A stretch of 30,987 nucleotides of DNA from a virus, in the IMG/VR virus record IMGVR_UViG_3300034120_001349, positions 1 to 30,987 of that record. One strand, given 5' to 3'. Of the stretch, positions 15,999-22,859 are shown in pieces (position 1 is the stretch's first letter; each line of letters starts with the position of its first letter). A model generated the notes under the pieces. The model saw only the letters and a program-made list of their open reading frames with translations. It searched no databases and was not told the origin of the DNA. The translations under genes and the position numbers were made by a program.

Positions 15999-16777
15999 GC
16001 AGGCAGCGTGGCGGATACATCGGATTTAATCGCGTCCCCGACGCTGCTGCGTTCAACTCTGCGGCCGTCGGCATGTGGAAATTGCGTGAGGCTGAGGCGA
16101 TGCGCCGTGCAGGAACATGGCCGACTGCCACGCCGGCCGACCTCAACTTCAGCAACGTGACGTTATTGATGCACATGGACGGCACGGGCAGCACATTCAC
16201 GGATTCCAGCGGCACGCCAAAAACGATCACGGCAAACGGCAACGCAACGCAGTCAACAGCTCAAAGCAAGTTCGGCGGCGTGTCTGCTTTGTTTGACGGC
16301 AGCGGAGACTACCTGTCTGGCGCAACGTCGGATGCTACTCGTTTTCCTGGAGACTTTACCGTGGAGTTCTGGGCTTTTGTGCTTGTTCACAAGAGCTTCA
16401 ATGTTTGGTTTGATTGTCGTTCGGCTGTTCCATCTGCAGCAGGTTTTGCGATTGCGTCGAACTCTTCAGGTGAGATGACATTGTTTACCAACAATGGTTT
16501 TGCGATTACGGGTTCTTCCGCGTTTACTGCATCGCAGTGGACACATTTTGCGTTGGTGCGAAGTGGCTCAACTATCACTCTTTACCAAGGCGGGCAGTCA
16601 GTAGGGACAACGACAAACTCAACACACTTTAGCGACGGCACGTTGGCGGTGGGCATCTCTTTTGCTGACATAAATCACTCGGTCAATGGCTACATAGACG
16701 AACTCAGGATCACCAAGGGCGTCGCCCGCTACACGGCCAACTTCACGCCACCCACGGCAGCTTTCCCTGACGCATGA
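15995..16777 (+). CDS. LamG/concanavalin-like tail tip protein
   Basis: The product is 260 residues from GTG 15995, with GGAAGGA at 15982-15988; an in-frame TTG at 15980 is less likely. Residues 1-55 are an Arg-rich linker (GGYIGFNRVPDAAAFN). From about 60 the sequence has the LamG pattern: LLMHMDGTGSTFTDSSGT, ALFDGSGDYL, DFTVEFWAFV, WTHFALVRSGSTITLYQGG and a final NGYIDELRITKGVARYTANF. That last motif is very characteristic. Such jelly rolls commonly bind sugars. Its place at the end of the second cassette corresponds to the glycine-rich adhesin in the first, so it may be the second receptor-binding tip. Confidence 0.88.
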   Translation: MSRQRGGYIGFNRVPDAAAFNSAAVGMWKLREAEAMRRAGTWPTATPADLNFSNVTLLMHMDGTGSTFTDSSGTPKTITANGNATQSTAQSKFGGVSALFDGSGDYLSGATSDATRFPGDFTVEFWAFVLVHKSFNVWFDCRSAVPSAAGFAIASNSSGEMTLFTNNGFAITGSSAFTASQWTHFALVRSGSTITLYQGGQSVGTTTNSTHFSDGTLAVGISFADINHSVNGYIDELRITKGVARYTANFTPPTAAFPDA

Positions 16778-16902
16778 TCCGCCTCCCCCTCTTCCTCGCC
16801 GCCCTCGCCACAGCCGGTGCCGCCGCGCTGGTGCTATCGGCTCGCGCCGGAGCGGCGGCAATGCGGTGGGCGATTGGCAGGGCGATCCTGAGCTATTGGT
16901 GA
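16774..16902 (+). CDS. Tiny membrane peptide, 42 residues
   Basis: ATG 16774 overlaps the LamG stop (ATGA) and the frame runs 42 residues to TGA 16900. Residues 4-22 are hydrophobic (LPLFLAALATAGAAALVLS) with a positive residue before them, so this is a membrane segment or signal peptide. A second, weaker amphipathic stretch follows (AMRWAIGRAILSYW). The next gene starts four bases later. The tight packing supports a real gene. A lysis role such as a small holin is possible but unsupported. Confidence 0.55.
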   Translation: MIRLPLFLAALATAGAAALVLSARAGAAAMRWAIGRAILSYW

Positions 16903-16905
16903 CGC

Positions 16906-17352
16906 ATGGCAAAGAAGCCTGACGGTGCAGCTGCTGGCACGCAGCGTGTGACGTTCACCAAGCCGGCCGCAGAGCGGATCGGCAAGGTCGTCCGCCAGGT
17001 CGAGGCCGGGAACCGGGATCTCGGGCCGCTGGAGTGGGGGCCTCGAGGTGGTGCTGCGTCCGGCAAGGTGTTCCGCGTCTGCACGTTTACCGGGGCGTGG
17101 GCGATTGACACCAGCAAGACTGTCACGTTCCGTGGCGTGACGAGCACGCCGAATACGGCCAGCGTGATGAACCTCGTGTGCGGCCTGAGTCCGGCTGGGT
17201 CGTGTGATGTGTCGATCGCCAAGGACGGGACGGCGTGGTATCTCGTGCAGCCGAACCTGACCCAGCAACCCGGCTACTCGTCGACAGGCACTCAGGTTCT
17301 CTCTGTCGTGAACGGAACTCTTAGATGGGTCGGCACTACTGCGTGCTCGTGA
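16906..17352 (+). CDS. Late phage protein of unknown function
   Basis: The product is 148 residues from ATG 16906. It has a short basic, Pro-rich N-terminus, then RIGKVVRQVEAGNRDLGPLE, a beta-rich middle with CTFTGAWAIDTSKTVTFRG and CDVSIAKDGTAWYLVQP, and a Thr/Ser-rich end. I do not recognise a family. Cys residues at about 56, 83, 91 and the C-terminus may pair or bind metal. The place after the fibre cassette suggests a virion or fibre-associated protein; the sequence alone does not decide. Confidence 0.75.
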   Translation: MAKKPDGAAAGTQRVTFTKPAAERIGKVVRQVEAGNRDLGPLEWGPRGGAASGKVFRVCTFTGAWAIDTSKTVTFRGVTSTPNTASVMNLVCGLSPAGSCDVSIAKDGTAWYLVQPNLTQQPGYSSTGTQVLSVVNGTLRWVGTTACS

Positions 17353-17356
17353 TCAC

Positions 17357-18349
17357 ATGACACTCGCCACGAAAAACGGATCGCTGATCGTCACAGGCGG
17401 CAAGATCGCAGAGAACTGCGGGTGCTGCGATCCGTGTCCACTGCCGCCGCTCCCTGATTTCATTGAAGTCGAAATTGCTTCTGGCCAATCTGAAACCGCT
17501 TCATTGGTGATGGGCCAAAATCCTGCCAGCGGACCAGTCGTTTACAAGTATGCCGCTACTGCTGTGTGGACAATACCCGGTGGAACATTTGTCCTAACGC
17601 CAGGTTCAACGGCTGGCAGCTATGGGTACAGCAATGGCTCGATCGGTGTGTTTCTTGAAGCATTCATTGTGAAGGACTCGGCTACAACTAGACGTATTGA
17701 GCTAGGTTTTACATTTAGCCCGCTTCGCGTCAAAACACTGCTCGATACCTCTGTGCCGCCAACAACTGAGAGTATGCTTGCTGATTCGTGGCTGGACGAT
17801 GGCTGCCTAGAAGCACGTCACCCGGACTTCTTTGCTGGCGGCATAACTTATCAGCCATACAAATGCACTTTTGGCAGTGGCTCTCAGAGCAGGTTTAGAG
17901 CGCCATTTCGCTTGCGTGACTCTTGCAATGCAGGCACTGTGACGCGGCAGCTGACGGCTAATTTTACCAATACAAGTTCGGTGCATCTTGCGTGCCTGTC
18001 TTCTGGCTGTATTTTTCCGGCCGTGATAGAGTCGGGCCAGCACGCTATAATTATCCCACGCACGGCATCTAACCTAATGCAGGCAACAACAGACCTAAAC
18101 TATCACAGGGTTTTCCCGAATTACCTTTTTATCTTCGACCGTTCAGGTAATGCGCCGTCAGCCACATACCAACCTACAGCGTCCGGGAAAGCCACTGCCA
18201 CTATTCAATCCGTGTCGCTTGTATACGGGTCCGCTAGAGTTGCGATGTTTGCGGCGAATGGCACGGAAGCCTGTTCGGCACGCGCGGGAAACAACTTCAA
18301 CCATTTCCCTACGCTACCAAGTTCTCTTGTACCACTGACGTGCCCGTAA
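17357..18349 (+). CDS. Cys-containing beta-rich late protein of unknown function
   Basis: The product is 330 residues from ATG 17357, with no clear ribosome site. It starts with a beta strand NGSLIVTGGKIAEN followed by CGCCDPCPLPPLPDF, a Cys-Pro knot. The rest is beta-rich with Ser, Thr and aromatic residues and about six further Cys. Codon use and composition differ from the neighbours: a sample at 18061-18120 is about 48% G+C, well below the rest. The region also lacks GTG overlaps. It may be a late virion protein or a recently acquired gene. No domain is recognised. Confidence 0.7.
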   Translation: MTLATKNGSLIVTGGKIAENCGCCDPCPLPPLPDFIEVEIASGQSETASLVMGQNPASGPVVYKYAATAVWTIPGGTFVLTPGSTAGSYGYSNGSIGVFLEAFIVKDSATTRRIELGFTFSPLRVKTLLDTSVPPTTESMLADSWLDDGCLEARHPDFFAGGITYQPYKCTFGSGSQSRFRAPFRLRDSCNAGTVTRQLTANFTNTSSVHLACLSSGCIFPAVIESGQHAIIIPRTASNLMQATTDLNYHRVFPNYLFIFDRSGNAPSATYQPTASGKATATIQSVSLVYGSARVAMFAANGTEACSARAGNNFNHFPTLPSSLVPLTCP

Positions 18350-18769
18350 ATGGATTGCATCTACAACAGCGGAAAATGTGCAACGTGCGGCAACGAGATG
18401 GGCTCGGAAAAGGTGCGTCGTAATTGCTTACGCTTTGGCGATCCCATTGACTCAGTGAGTTCAGACCAGCCCGGAGCGGTGCCGCCAGCACCGCCTCCTG
18501 ACCTCACCCGCACCGACGCCCCCAGCTTCCTTGAAAAGATCCGCAACTTCGCATCTGCCGCCGTCTCGCACGTCGCCGCCGGGATGCCGATGTGCGATGA
18601 CGCCGAGATCATCAGAAGGCACGACATCTGCCTGACGTGCGAGCACCTCAAGGACAACGCCTGCCAGCTGTGCGGATGCCCGGTGGCACGGTCGGCGGGC
18701 TACGTGTCGAAGCTCAGCTGGGCGGATCAAGAGTGCCCAGCGGGGAAGTGGGGCCGTGCCACCGCTTGA
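18350..18769 (+). CDS. Cys-rich putative zinc-binding phage protein
   Basis: The product is 139 residues, starting one base after the previous stop. N-terminal Cys residues are at CIYNSGKCATCG, a Pro-rich linker (PPAPPPDLTRTD) follows, and the C-terminal half holds CLTCEHLKDNACQLCGCPV and then SKLSWADQECPAGKW. I recall the latter arrangement, C-x2-C, C-x2-CGC and CPxGKW, from small phage proteins of unknown function near structural genes. At least one zinc site is likely. The role is unknown. Confidence 0.72.
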   Translation: MDCIYNSGKCATCGNEMGSEKVRRNCLRFGDPIDSVSSDQPGAVPPAPPPDLTRTDAPSFLEKIRNFASAAVSHVAAGMPMCDDAEIIRRHDICLTCEHLKDNACQLCGCPVARSAGYVSKLSWADQECPAGKWGRATA

Positions 18770-18790
18770 CGCCCCTGCCACGATGCAGGC

Positions 18791-19087
18791 ATGGGCGAGA
18801 CGCACCACTTCAAGCTGGCGGGCAGGGTGTGGCCGGTGAAGTTCACCAGGCTGCGAGGCGGTGCCGTTGGCTGGACGTACCTCGCCGATGCCAAGAATCC
18901 CGAGGTGCAGGAGAAGATCCTCATTGACGAGCGGGCCTATTCCAAAGGCCGCAGCGGCCTCGAGCTGCTGATCCACGAGCTGCTGCACGCCCTGAACCCT
19001 TCCTTCTCTGAGGAAGCCGTGACCGAGCAGGCCGCCGACATCGCCCGCGTGCTGTGGGCGCTCAGGTGGCGAAGGATGGAGGACTGA
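18791..19087 (+). CDS. Mini zinc metallopeptidase-like protein (HELLH)
   Basis: The product is 98 residues from ATG 18791. The metal motif is HELLH at residues 62-66 (LELLIHELLHALNP), and the downstream acidic block FSEEAVTEQAADIARVLWAL offers a third ligand (a Glu near 74-79), as in gluzincin-type peptidases. A beta strand with EKILIDERA precedes it. The chain is about as short as a zinc peptidase can be. The substrate is unknown. It overlaps the next gene by one base. Similar short HExxH proteins appear in many phages without known function. Confidence 0.72.
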   Translation: MGETHHFKLAGRVWPVKFTRLRGGAVGWTYLADAKNPEVQEKILIDERAYSKGRSGLELLIHELLHALNPSFSEEAVTEQAADIARVLWALRWRRMED

Positions 19088-19335
19088 TGGCGAAGACATC
19101 GCTCGCGGACGAGGTGCTATCCAAGGTCACCAACTCGATGCCAGGGTTCTGCTCCTGGTTCGACAGGCTGCCGGCGGACGCTCAGGTCGAGCTCGAGGCC
19201 GTCCGGGCCGCGTTCGATCCTGCGGCCCACCAGAAGCTGGCGTATGCCCGTGCCGTCATCGAGTCCTGCCGGAAGCGTGGATGGGAGACTGCTGGCGTCC
19301 AGGGAGTGATCGCGTGGCTAAACAAGCGAAGCTGA
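19087..19335 (+). CDS. Small helical phage protein of unknown function
   Basis: The product is 82 residues from ATG 19087 in a TGATG-type junction. It is helical: SLADEVLSKVTNSMPGFCSWF, LPADAQVELEAVRAAFDPAA and a last helix AYARAVIESCRKRGWETAG followed by VQGVIAWLNKR. The shape would suit a small DNA-binding or protein-interaction domain; I do not recognise a family. It overlaps the phosphoesterase gene by 22 bases, so the two are likely co-translated. Terminase small subunit is a weak alternative, because no large subunit is nearby. Confidence 0.7.
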   Translation: MAKTSLADEVLSKVTNSMPGFCSWFDRLPADAQVELEAVRAAFDPAAHQKLAYARAVIESCRKRGWETAGVQGVIAWLNKRS

Positions 19336-20393
19336 TCGACGACGTGGCCGAGCATGTGAGCCATGCCGCCCAGCTGGAGGCCGACGCCGAGCTCGCCCGG
19401 CTGCGGTCAGAGCTTGCCTCGTACCGAAATCGGTACAAGGCCGCCCTGGCTCAGATCGACAAGGAGCGGGAACGGGCCGACGCGATCTCGTCGCTCAAGG
19501 GCGTGCAGCCGGTGGCCTTGACCAAGGCTGTCAAAGGAAAGAAGCGGGCCAAGCACCTGGCTACGGCCATCCTCATGCTGTCGGACGTGCACTGCGAAGA
19601 GCGCGTACTTCCTGAAACCGTCAACGGCGAGAACGACTACTCGCTCGACGTGTGCCAGGCCCGGCTGGCCGAGCTCGAGGAGCGGTTCATCGAGTGCCTA
19701 CACCACGAACGCAACCAGGCAGACATCCGCCGCGTGCTCATCTGGCTGGGCGGGGACTTTCTGACCGGTCACATTCACCCGGACTGCGTCGAGGTGGCGC
19801 AGTTATCGCCAATGAACGCCACCAGGTGGATCGCCGAGCGGCTGCGTGGGCTGATCGACAACGTCGCCAAGCACGCCGAGCAGGTGATCGTCTGCACGAA
19901 CGCCGGCAACCACGGCCGCAGCACCGAGAAGAACCGCATCGCCACGGAGTTAGAACACTCGTGGGAACAGCTGATGTACTTCACGCTGGCTCGCGAGGAG
20001 AAGAACAAGAACGTGCAGTGGCAGATCGCCGAGGGCCACCTGGGCTACGTCGACCTCGACGGGTTCCTGGTCCGCACGACTCATGGCCACTCCATCCGGT
20101 TTGCCGGTGGCGTCTACGGTCTGGCACTGCCGGCCAGCAAGGCGATCGCCCGGTGGGACGCTGGCCGCAAGGCCGACCTGACGATCTTTGGCCACTATCA
20201 CTCATGGGGCTGGCTGCGTGGCGCACGGTACGTGGCGAACGGCAGCGTGATTGGACACTCGCCATACGCTGAACGTGTCGCCTCGCCGGAGCGGCCGTGC
20301 CAGGGCATGGCCATCATCGACCATGGCCGGCACGAGGTGACGCGGGCGTATCCATTGTTCTGTGACCGTGATTTGCGAAAGGACACCAAATGA
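19314..20393 (+). CDS. Calcineurin-like metallophosphoesterase
   Basis: The product is 359 residues from GTG 19314, behind GGGAG at 19303-19307. An N-terminal coiled coil of about 75 residues comes first. The metallophosphoesterase motifs follow in order: DVH in MLSDVHCEE, GGDFLTG, GNHG in NAGNHGRS, THGHS and GHYHS, with a final VANGSVIGHS. Two metal ions are expected in the active site. The family includes phosphatases and nucleases such as SbcD/Mre11-type enzymes; the substrate here cannot be told. The position before nucleotide-type genes hints at DNA or nucleotide processing. Confidence 0.85.
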   Translation: MAKQAKLIDDVAEHVSHAAQLEADAELARLRSELASYRNRYKAALAQIDKERERADAISSLKGVQPVALTKAVKGKKRAKHLATAILMLSDVHCEERVLPETVNGENDYSLDVCQARLAELEERFIECLHHERNQADIRRVLIWLGGDFLTGHIHPDCVEVAQLSPMNATRWIAERLRGLIDNVAKHAEQVIVCTNAGNHGRSTEKNRIATELEHSWEQLMYFTLAREEKNKNVQWQIAEGHLGYVDLDGFLVRTTHGHSIRFAGGVYGLALPASKAIARWDAGRKADLTIFGHYHSWGWLRGARYVANGSVIGHSPYAERVASPERPCQGMAIIDHGRHEVTRAYPLFCDRDLRKDTK

Positions 20394-20917
20394 CTGCTGC
20401 GTTTCTTGAGGCCAATGCCGCGATTAAGGCCGCCGTGAGCGAGCGGCTTGGCAACACAGACCCCACCGATCCGAAGCTGCAGGGCTATAGGCCGCCCGCC
20501 CTGGCCGGGTGCCAGCCCGCCCAAGAGTGTGCTGCGGATCTGCTGAGCCGGGCCTCGTCGTGCTGTGAGGGCCAGCGGTTCCTCGGCAGTTCGTTGCTGA
20601 AGTCGGACGTGCACCCGACGAGCCAGGCGTTCTTCGACCTGTGCGACGCCCTGAAAGAGATGCACCGGAGAAAATCCTCTGACTACGGGTGCCCGAGCGG
20701 GACAGACCCGCTGGCGAACATCCGCAACGGTGCCAAGTTCGTCGGGATCCCGGCCTGGAAGGCGGCCATGGTGCGGCTGAGCGACAAGGTCACCAGGCTG
20801 GCCACCTACAACGTCACTGGCCGGCTAGAGAACGAGTCGCTCGACGACAACCTGTTCGACCTGGCCTCGTACAGCCTGTTGGCCCTGCTGCTGCACCGCG
20901 AAGAGCGAGACACTTGA
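20390..20917 (+). CDS. DUF1599 / MazG-like nucleotide-related protein
   Basis: The product is 175 residues from ATG 20390, with AAAGGA at 20378-20383. After 80 variable residues it has the block LKEMHRRKSSDYG, then DPLANIRNGAKFVGIPAWKA, VRLSDKVTRLATYN and a closing LDDNLFDLASYSLLALLLH. This is the pattern of DUF1599, which is distantly related to MazG-type nucleotide pyrophosphohydrolases and is often found near phage DNA-modification genes. The acidic residues are consistent with metal and nucleotide binding. Its activity is inferred from the family, not proven. Confidence 0.78.
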   Translation: MTAAFLEANAAIKAAVSERLGNTDPTDPKLQGYRPPALAGCQPAQECAADLLSRASSCCEGQRFLGSSLLKSDVHPTSQAFFDLCDALKEMHRRKSSDYGCPSGTDPLANIRNGAKFVGIPAWKAAMVRLSDKVTRLATYNVTGRLENESLDDNLFDLASYSLLALLLHREERDT

Positions 20918-20932
20918 TCCGGGCGGCGGCTT

Positions 20933-20968
20933 GAGCGGCGCGGGTTACATCCTTTCCCCGCGCCGCTC
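20933..20968. terminator. Possible bidirectional terminator (inverted repeat)
   Basis: A perfect 12-bp G+C-rich inverted repeat (20933-20944 with 20957-20968) closes a 12-base loop. It lies between the + strand DUF1599 gene and the convergent integrase gene, where a terminator is expected. It has no T run on either side, so factor-independent termination would be weak. Confidence 0.5.
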
Positions 20969-20980
20969 GCCGTCTGCCGG

Positions 20981-21916
20981 TCAGGCTGCTGGCTTGTCGC
21001 CTTCCTGCCCCTCGTCCTTTGGCGGCAGCTGCCGCGGCCCAAGGTCGAGCGGTGGCAGGAAATCCAGAGCAGACTGCTGCCGCACGATCCGCGGGTCCAG
21101 ATAGTGGTCTCTGGTGGTCCGCGGGTTAGCGTGGCCCAGGTGCTCGCTGGCATCTCCGCCCCCTGCCCTGACGTAGCTGCCGCTGGCCTTGCGGATGGCA
21201 TGGAACCCGCGAGGCTTTACGCCGGCCAGGCGGCAGATCCTCCGTATAGTGGGGAAGATGGAGTTCTCGTGCCGATTGTCGAGCCACGGCCAGACATGGT
21301 CCCCTGGCTGCCCGCGGTGCATCTTCAGCCACTCAACCAACTGCGGCGAGATTTGCCGGTGGATGGTCGTGATGTGGTCCTTCCTGTGCTGGCCCAGCAG
21401 CGTGATCATCCGGTGCTCGAGGTCTACCTCCTCCCAGCGCAGCCGCAGCAGAGACCCGATCCTTTCGCCCGACTCCCAGGCACAGACCAAAAGTGTCTGC
21501 CAGAACCACGGCGCAGGCACTGGGCCGATATGGCCTCTGGTCACTCTGGCCTGCCTGACGATCGCCGACAGTTCGTCGACCGTGTAGCCGCGAGGTGGTT
21601 TCATTGGCACGCGAATCCGCGGCCACTCTACACACTGCTCGATCAGCTTTTTTTTGAACGCGTAATTTCCGAGAGAGGCTAGGTGGGCCTTGTCCTTCGC
21701 CACGCTGGCCGGCGACGGCACCTTGCCCTTGTGTGGCGTCGTGGCACGCCATCTGAGGAACTTTGCCATGCCTAGGTCTGTCAGGTCGTCTAGGGCCGGC
21801 TCTCGCCCCAGATGGTCACGCAGGCGATCTATCGTCGATTCGAACAGGACAACGGACCGATGGGACAGGTTGCGAAGCGGGGCATACCTGTCGTTCAGCA
21901 ATTCTTTCAGAGTCAT
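20981..21916 (-). CDS. int: Tyrosine recombinase / phage integrase
   Basis: The product is 311 residues from the start complementary to 21914-21916, with AAAGGTG upstream; the frame stays open much further upstream but that part overlaps the excisionase. The first 110 residues form a core-binding domain. The catalytic set is complete: R152 in ESGERIGSLLRLRW, K179 in GQHRKDH, H239 and R242 in FHAIRKAS, H262 in EHLGHAN and nucleophile Y272 in RDHYLDPR. It joins phage and host att sites. It is the only clear gene on this strand, diverges from the excisionase-like gene and converges with 20390. Confidence 0.95.
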   Translation of the reverse strand: MTLKELLNDRYAPLRNLSHRSVVLFESTIDRLRDHLGREPALDDLTDLGMAKFLRWRATTPHKGKVPSPASVAKDKAHLASLGNYAFKKKLIEQCVEWPRIRVPMKPPRGYTVDELSAIVRQARVTRGHIGPVPAPWFWQTLLVCAWESGERIGSLLRLRWEEVDLEHRMITLLGQHRKDHITTIHRQISPQLVEWLKMHRGQPGDHVWPWLDNRHENSIFPTIRRICRLAGVKPRGFHAIRKASGSYVRAGGGDASEHLGHANPRTTRDHYLDPRIVRQQSALDFLPPLDLGPRQLPPKDEGQEGDKPAA

Positions 21917-22059
21917 ACGGCACCTTTCGCGGCGGTGCCTCCATGCAGTTTTCCGACGCCCTGCCCCATGCAGGACACCGGCTCCATGCTCACGCACCGC
22001 CAAGCGCCAGTATACTAATGTACAGAACAGGCATCCCCATGCCCTCCGCTGGACGGTTT

Positions 22060-22073
22060 GTTCACTACTGAAC
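22060..22073. repeat. Short inverted repeat GTTCA-N4-TGAAC
   Basis: Five-base arms (22060-22064 and 22069-22073) are separated by four bases, in the int-excisionase intergenic region. This is a possible binding site for integrase, excisionase or a repressor. It may also be chance. Confidence 0.35.
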
Positions 22074-22110
22074 CTTACGAGCTCGAGGTCGGGCCTGGCA
22101 AGTGGCGTAT

Positions 22111-22138
22111 TTGACCTGGGTTCCCGCATCGGTACCAT
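22111..22138 (+). promoter_or_regulatory. Promoter P1 for the excisionase-like gene
   Basis: TTGACC (22111-22116) and TACCAT (22133-22138) are 16 bases apart. The predicted start of transcription is near 22145, next to the ATG at 22146, which would make the message leaderless. The spacer carries dyad S1. Confidence 0.6.
22120..22135. promoter_or_regulatory. Operator-like dyad S1
   Basis: GTTCC-N6-GGTAC, overlapping the spacer and -10 box of P1. One of four sites with consensus RTTCC-N6-GGWAC in 800 bases. Confidence 0.6.
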
Positions 22139-22145
22139 TGGGTGC

Positions 22146-22385
22146 ATGATCGCTCTCATGAAAGACGATAAAGGCCGCAAATTGCTGTCTTGCCGCGATG
22201 CTGCCGAGCAATACGGCTGCACGATGCGGTACATCCGCAAACTGGCCCAGGACGGCCGTCTTTCGTTCGAGTTGGTCGGCGGCTCCTACATGGTTGCGGC
22301 CGACGAGGTGGCCAAACTGAAGGCCAAGACCGCAAAGGGGACCGGCCGGCACAAGCCCAAGGCCGAAAAGTTCCGCCCTGGCTGA
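22146..22385 (+). CDS. Excisionase-like small HTH protein
   Basis: The product is 79 residues from ATG 22146; an inner ATG at 22158 is possible. The sequence LLSCRDAAEQYGCTMRYIRK followed by LAQDGRLSFELVGGSYMVAADEVAKLK is the winged-helix MerR/HTH_17 excisionase pattern: helix, recognition helix, then a wing with G and Y/M residues. A Lys-rich tail (KPKAEKFRPG) follows. It diverges from int, where excisionases and directionality factors normally sit. No ribosome site is seen, in line with a leaderless message from P1. A regulator role besides excision is possible. Confidence 0.8.
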   Translation: MIALMKDDKGRKLLSCRDAAEQYGCTMRYIRKLAQDGRLSFELVGGSYMVAADEVAKLKAKTAKGTGRHKPKAEKFRPG

Positions 22386-22445
22386 GTCCCCTGCCCTGCA
22401 TTTTCGCGGCAGAAACCACGAAAACTAAAATTCTCTAATCCCCTC

Positions 22446-22473
22446 TTGCCAATGGTTCCGATTTAGGTACCAT
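22446..22473 (+). promoter_or_regulatory. Promoter P2 before the 22523 gene
   Basis: TTGCCA (22446-22451) and TACCAT (22468-22473), 16-base spacer containing dyad S2. The start of transcription is expected near 22480, about 43 bases before ATG 22523. The rest of 22386-22522 is an AT-rich leader with a weak TTTTCG/CGAAAA inverted repeat at 22401-22424. Confidence 0.6.
22455..22470. promoter_or_regulatory. Operator-like dyad S2
   Basis: GTTCC-N6-GGTAC in the spacer of P2. Followed by CATTGGG as S1 is. Confidence 0.6.
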
Positions 22474-22522
22474 TGGGCCGTGCGAGCGATTGAGACTCGC
22501 GGCGTCCTCAAGGACCACGGAA

Positions 22523-22759
22523 ATGCTTGTCAGCAAGAAAGACGTGCTGCGAAGCCTGGCCGGGATGAAGCCTGGCGAGTGCCGGTTTGTTGGCCGCGAA
22601 GATGTTCACGCTTATTGCCACGGCACCCGCGTCGACGGCAAGTACGACGCCAAGATCAAGAGTTACCGCGTGGTTACCCGCGGCCGCAAGTACGACTCAC
22701 AGGATTGGGTTGGTGCCGAAGCTGCCGCGCTCGTCGTGCTGCAACTGCTCCGCATCTAG
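22523..22759 (+). CDS. Small early phage protein of unknown function
   Basis: The product is 78 residues from ATG 22523, with AAGGA at 22510-22514; a TTG at 22490 in frame is rejected. It begins LVSKKDVLRSLAGMKPGECR, has FVGREDVHAYCHGTRVDG and YRVVTRGRKYDSQDW and ends in a hydrophobic helix ALVVLQLLRI. The charge pattern suits a small nucleic-acid-binding or interaction protein. I recognise no family. It is the first gene behind P2 and is likely early. Confidence 0.65.
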   Translation: MLVSKKDVLRSLAGMKPGECRFVGREDVHAYCHGTRVDGKYDAKIKSYRVVTRGRKYDSQDWVGAEAAALVVLQLLRI

Positions 22760-22787
22760 TTCAAGCAACGCCAAGGAGGGCCACGCC

Positions 22788-22859
22788 ATGAACGCTGATT
22801 TCTGGATCGAGATTTTGATCCTTGCTCTGCGGATTGTTTCCGCAGGCATCGCCAGTTGA
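22788..22859 (+). CDS. Membrane microprotein, 23 residues
   Basis: ATG 22788 follows a very strong ribosome site, AAGGAGGG at 22773-22780, with seven bases between. The frame codes 23 residues (MNADFWIEILILALRIVSAG then IAS) to TGA 22857, nearly all one membrane helix. Such a good start signal before so short a frame is unusual and argues for a real peptide. The stop overlaps the -35 box of P3. Function unknown. Confidence 0.6.
   Translation: MNADFWIEILILALRIVSAGIAS

Larger units (their letters stand above)
21917..22145. other. int-excisionase intergenic region, possible attP and control sites
   Basis: These 229 bases between divergent genes hold no good gene. They contain an AT-rich spot at 22009-22026 with GTATAC and GTAC half-palindromes, a short inverted repeat at 22060-22073, and the first dyad promoter at 22111-22138. 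attP and the leftward int promoter would be expected here or just beside int. No attP core can be named without the host sequence, and no good -35 box for int was found. Confidence 0.5.

Noticed and set aside
16387-16578. Small - strand frame in the LamG gene
   Set aside because: Mirror of a confidently assigned gene, with no start signal.
19087-19335. Terminase small subunit
   Set aside because: The product is helical and of fitting size, but no large subunit follows; a phosphoesterase does. Terminase genes should lie before the portal, outside the window.
21917-22240. Upstream extension of the integrase frame, with a DSNLRP-like peptide
   Set aside because: It overlaps the excisionase-like gene and its promoter. 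The DSNLRP peptide is often seen when tRNA ends are translated, so a tRNA or att remnant was considered, but no tRNA fold with matching acceptor and T arms could be drawn here.
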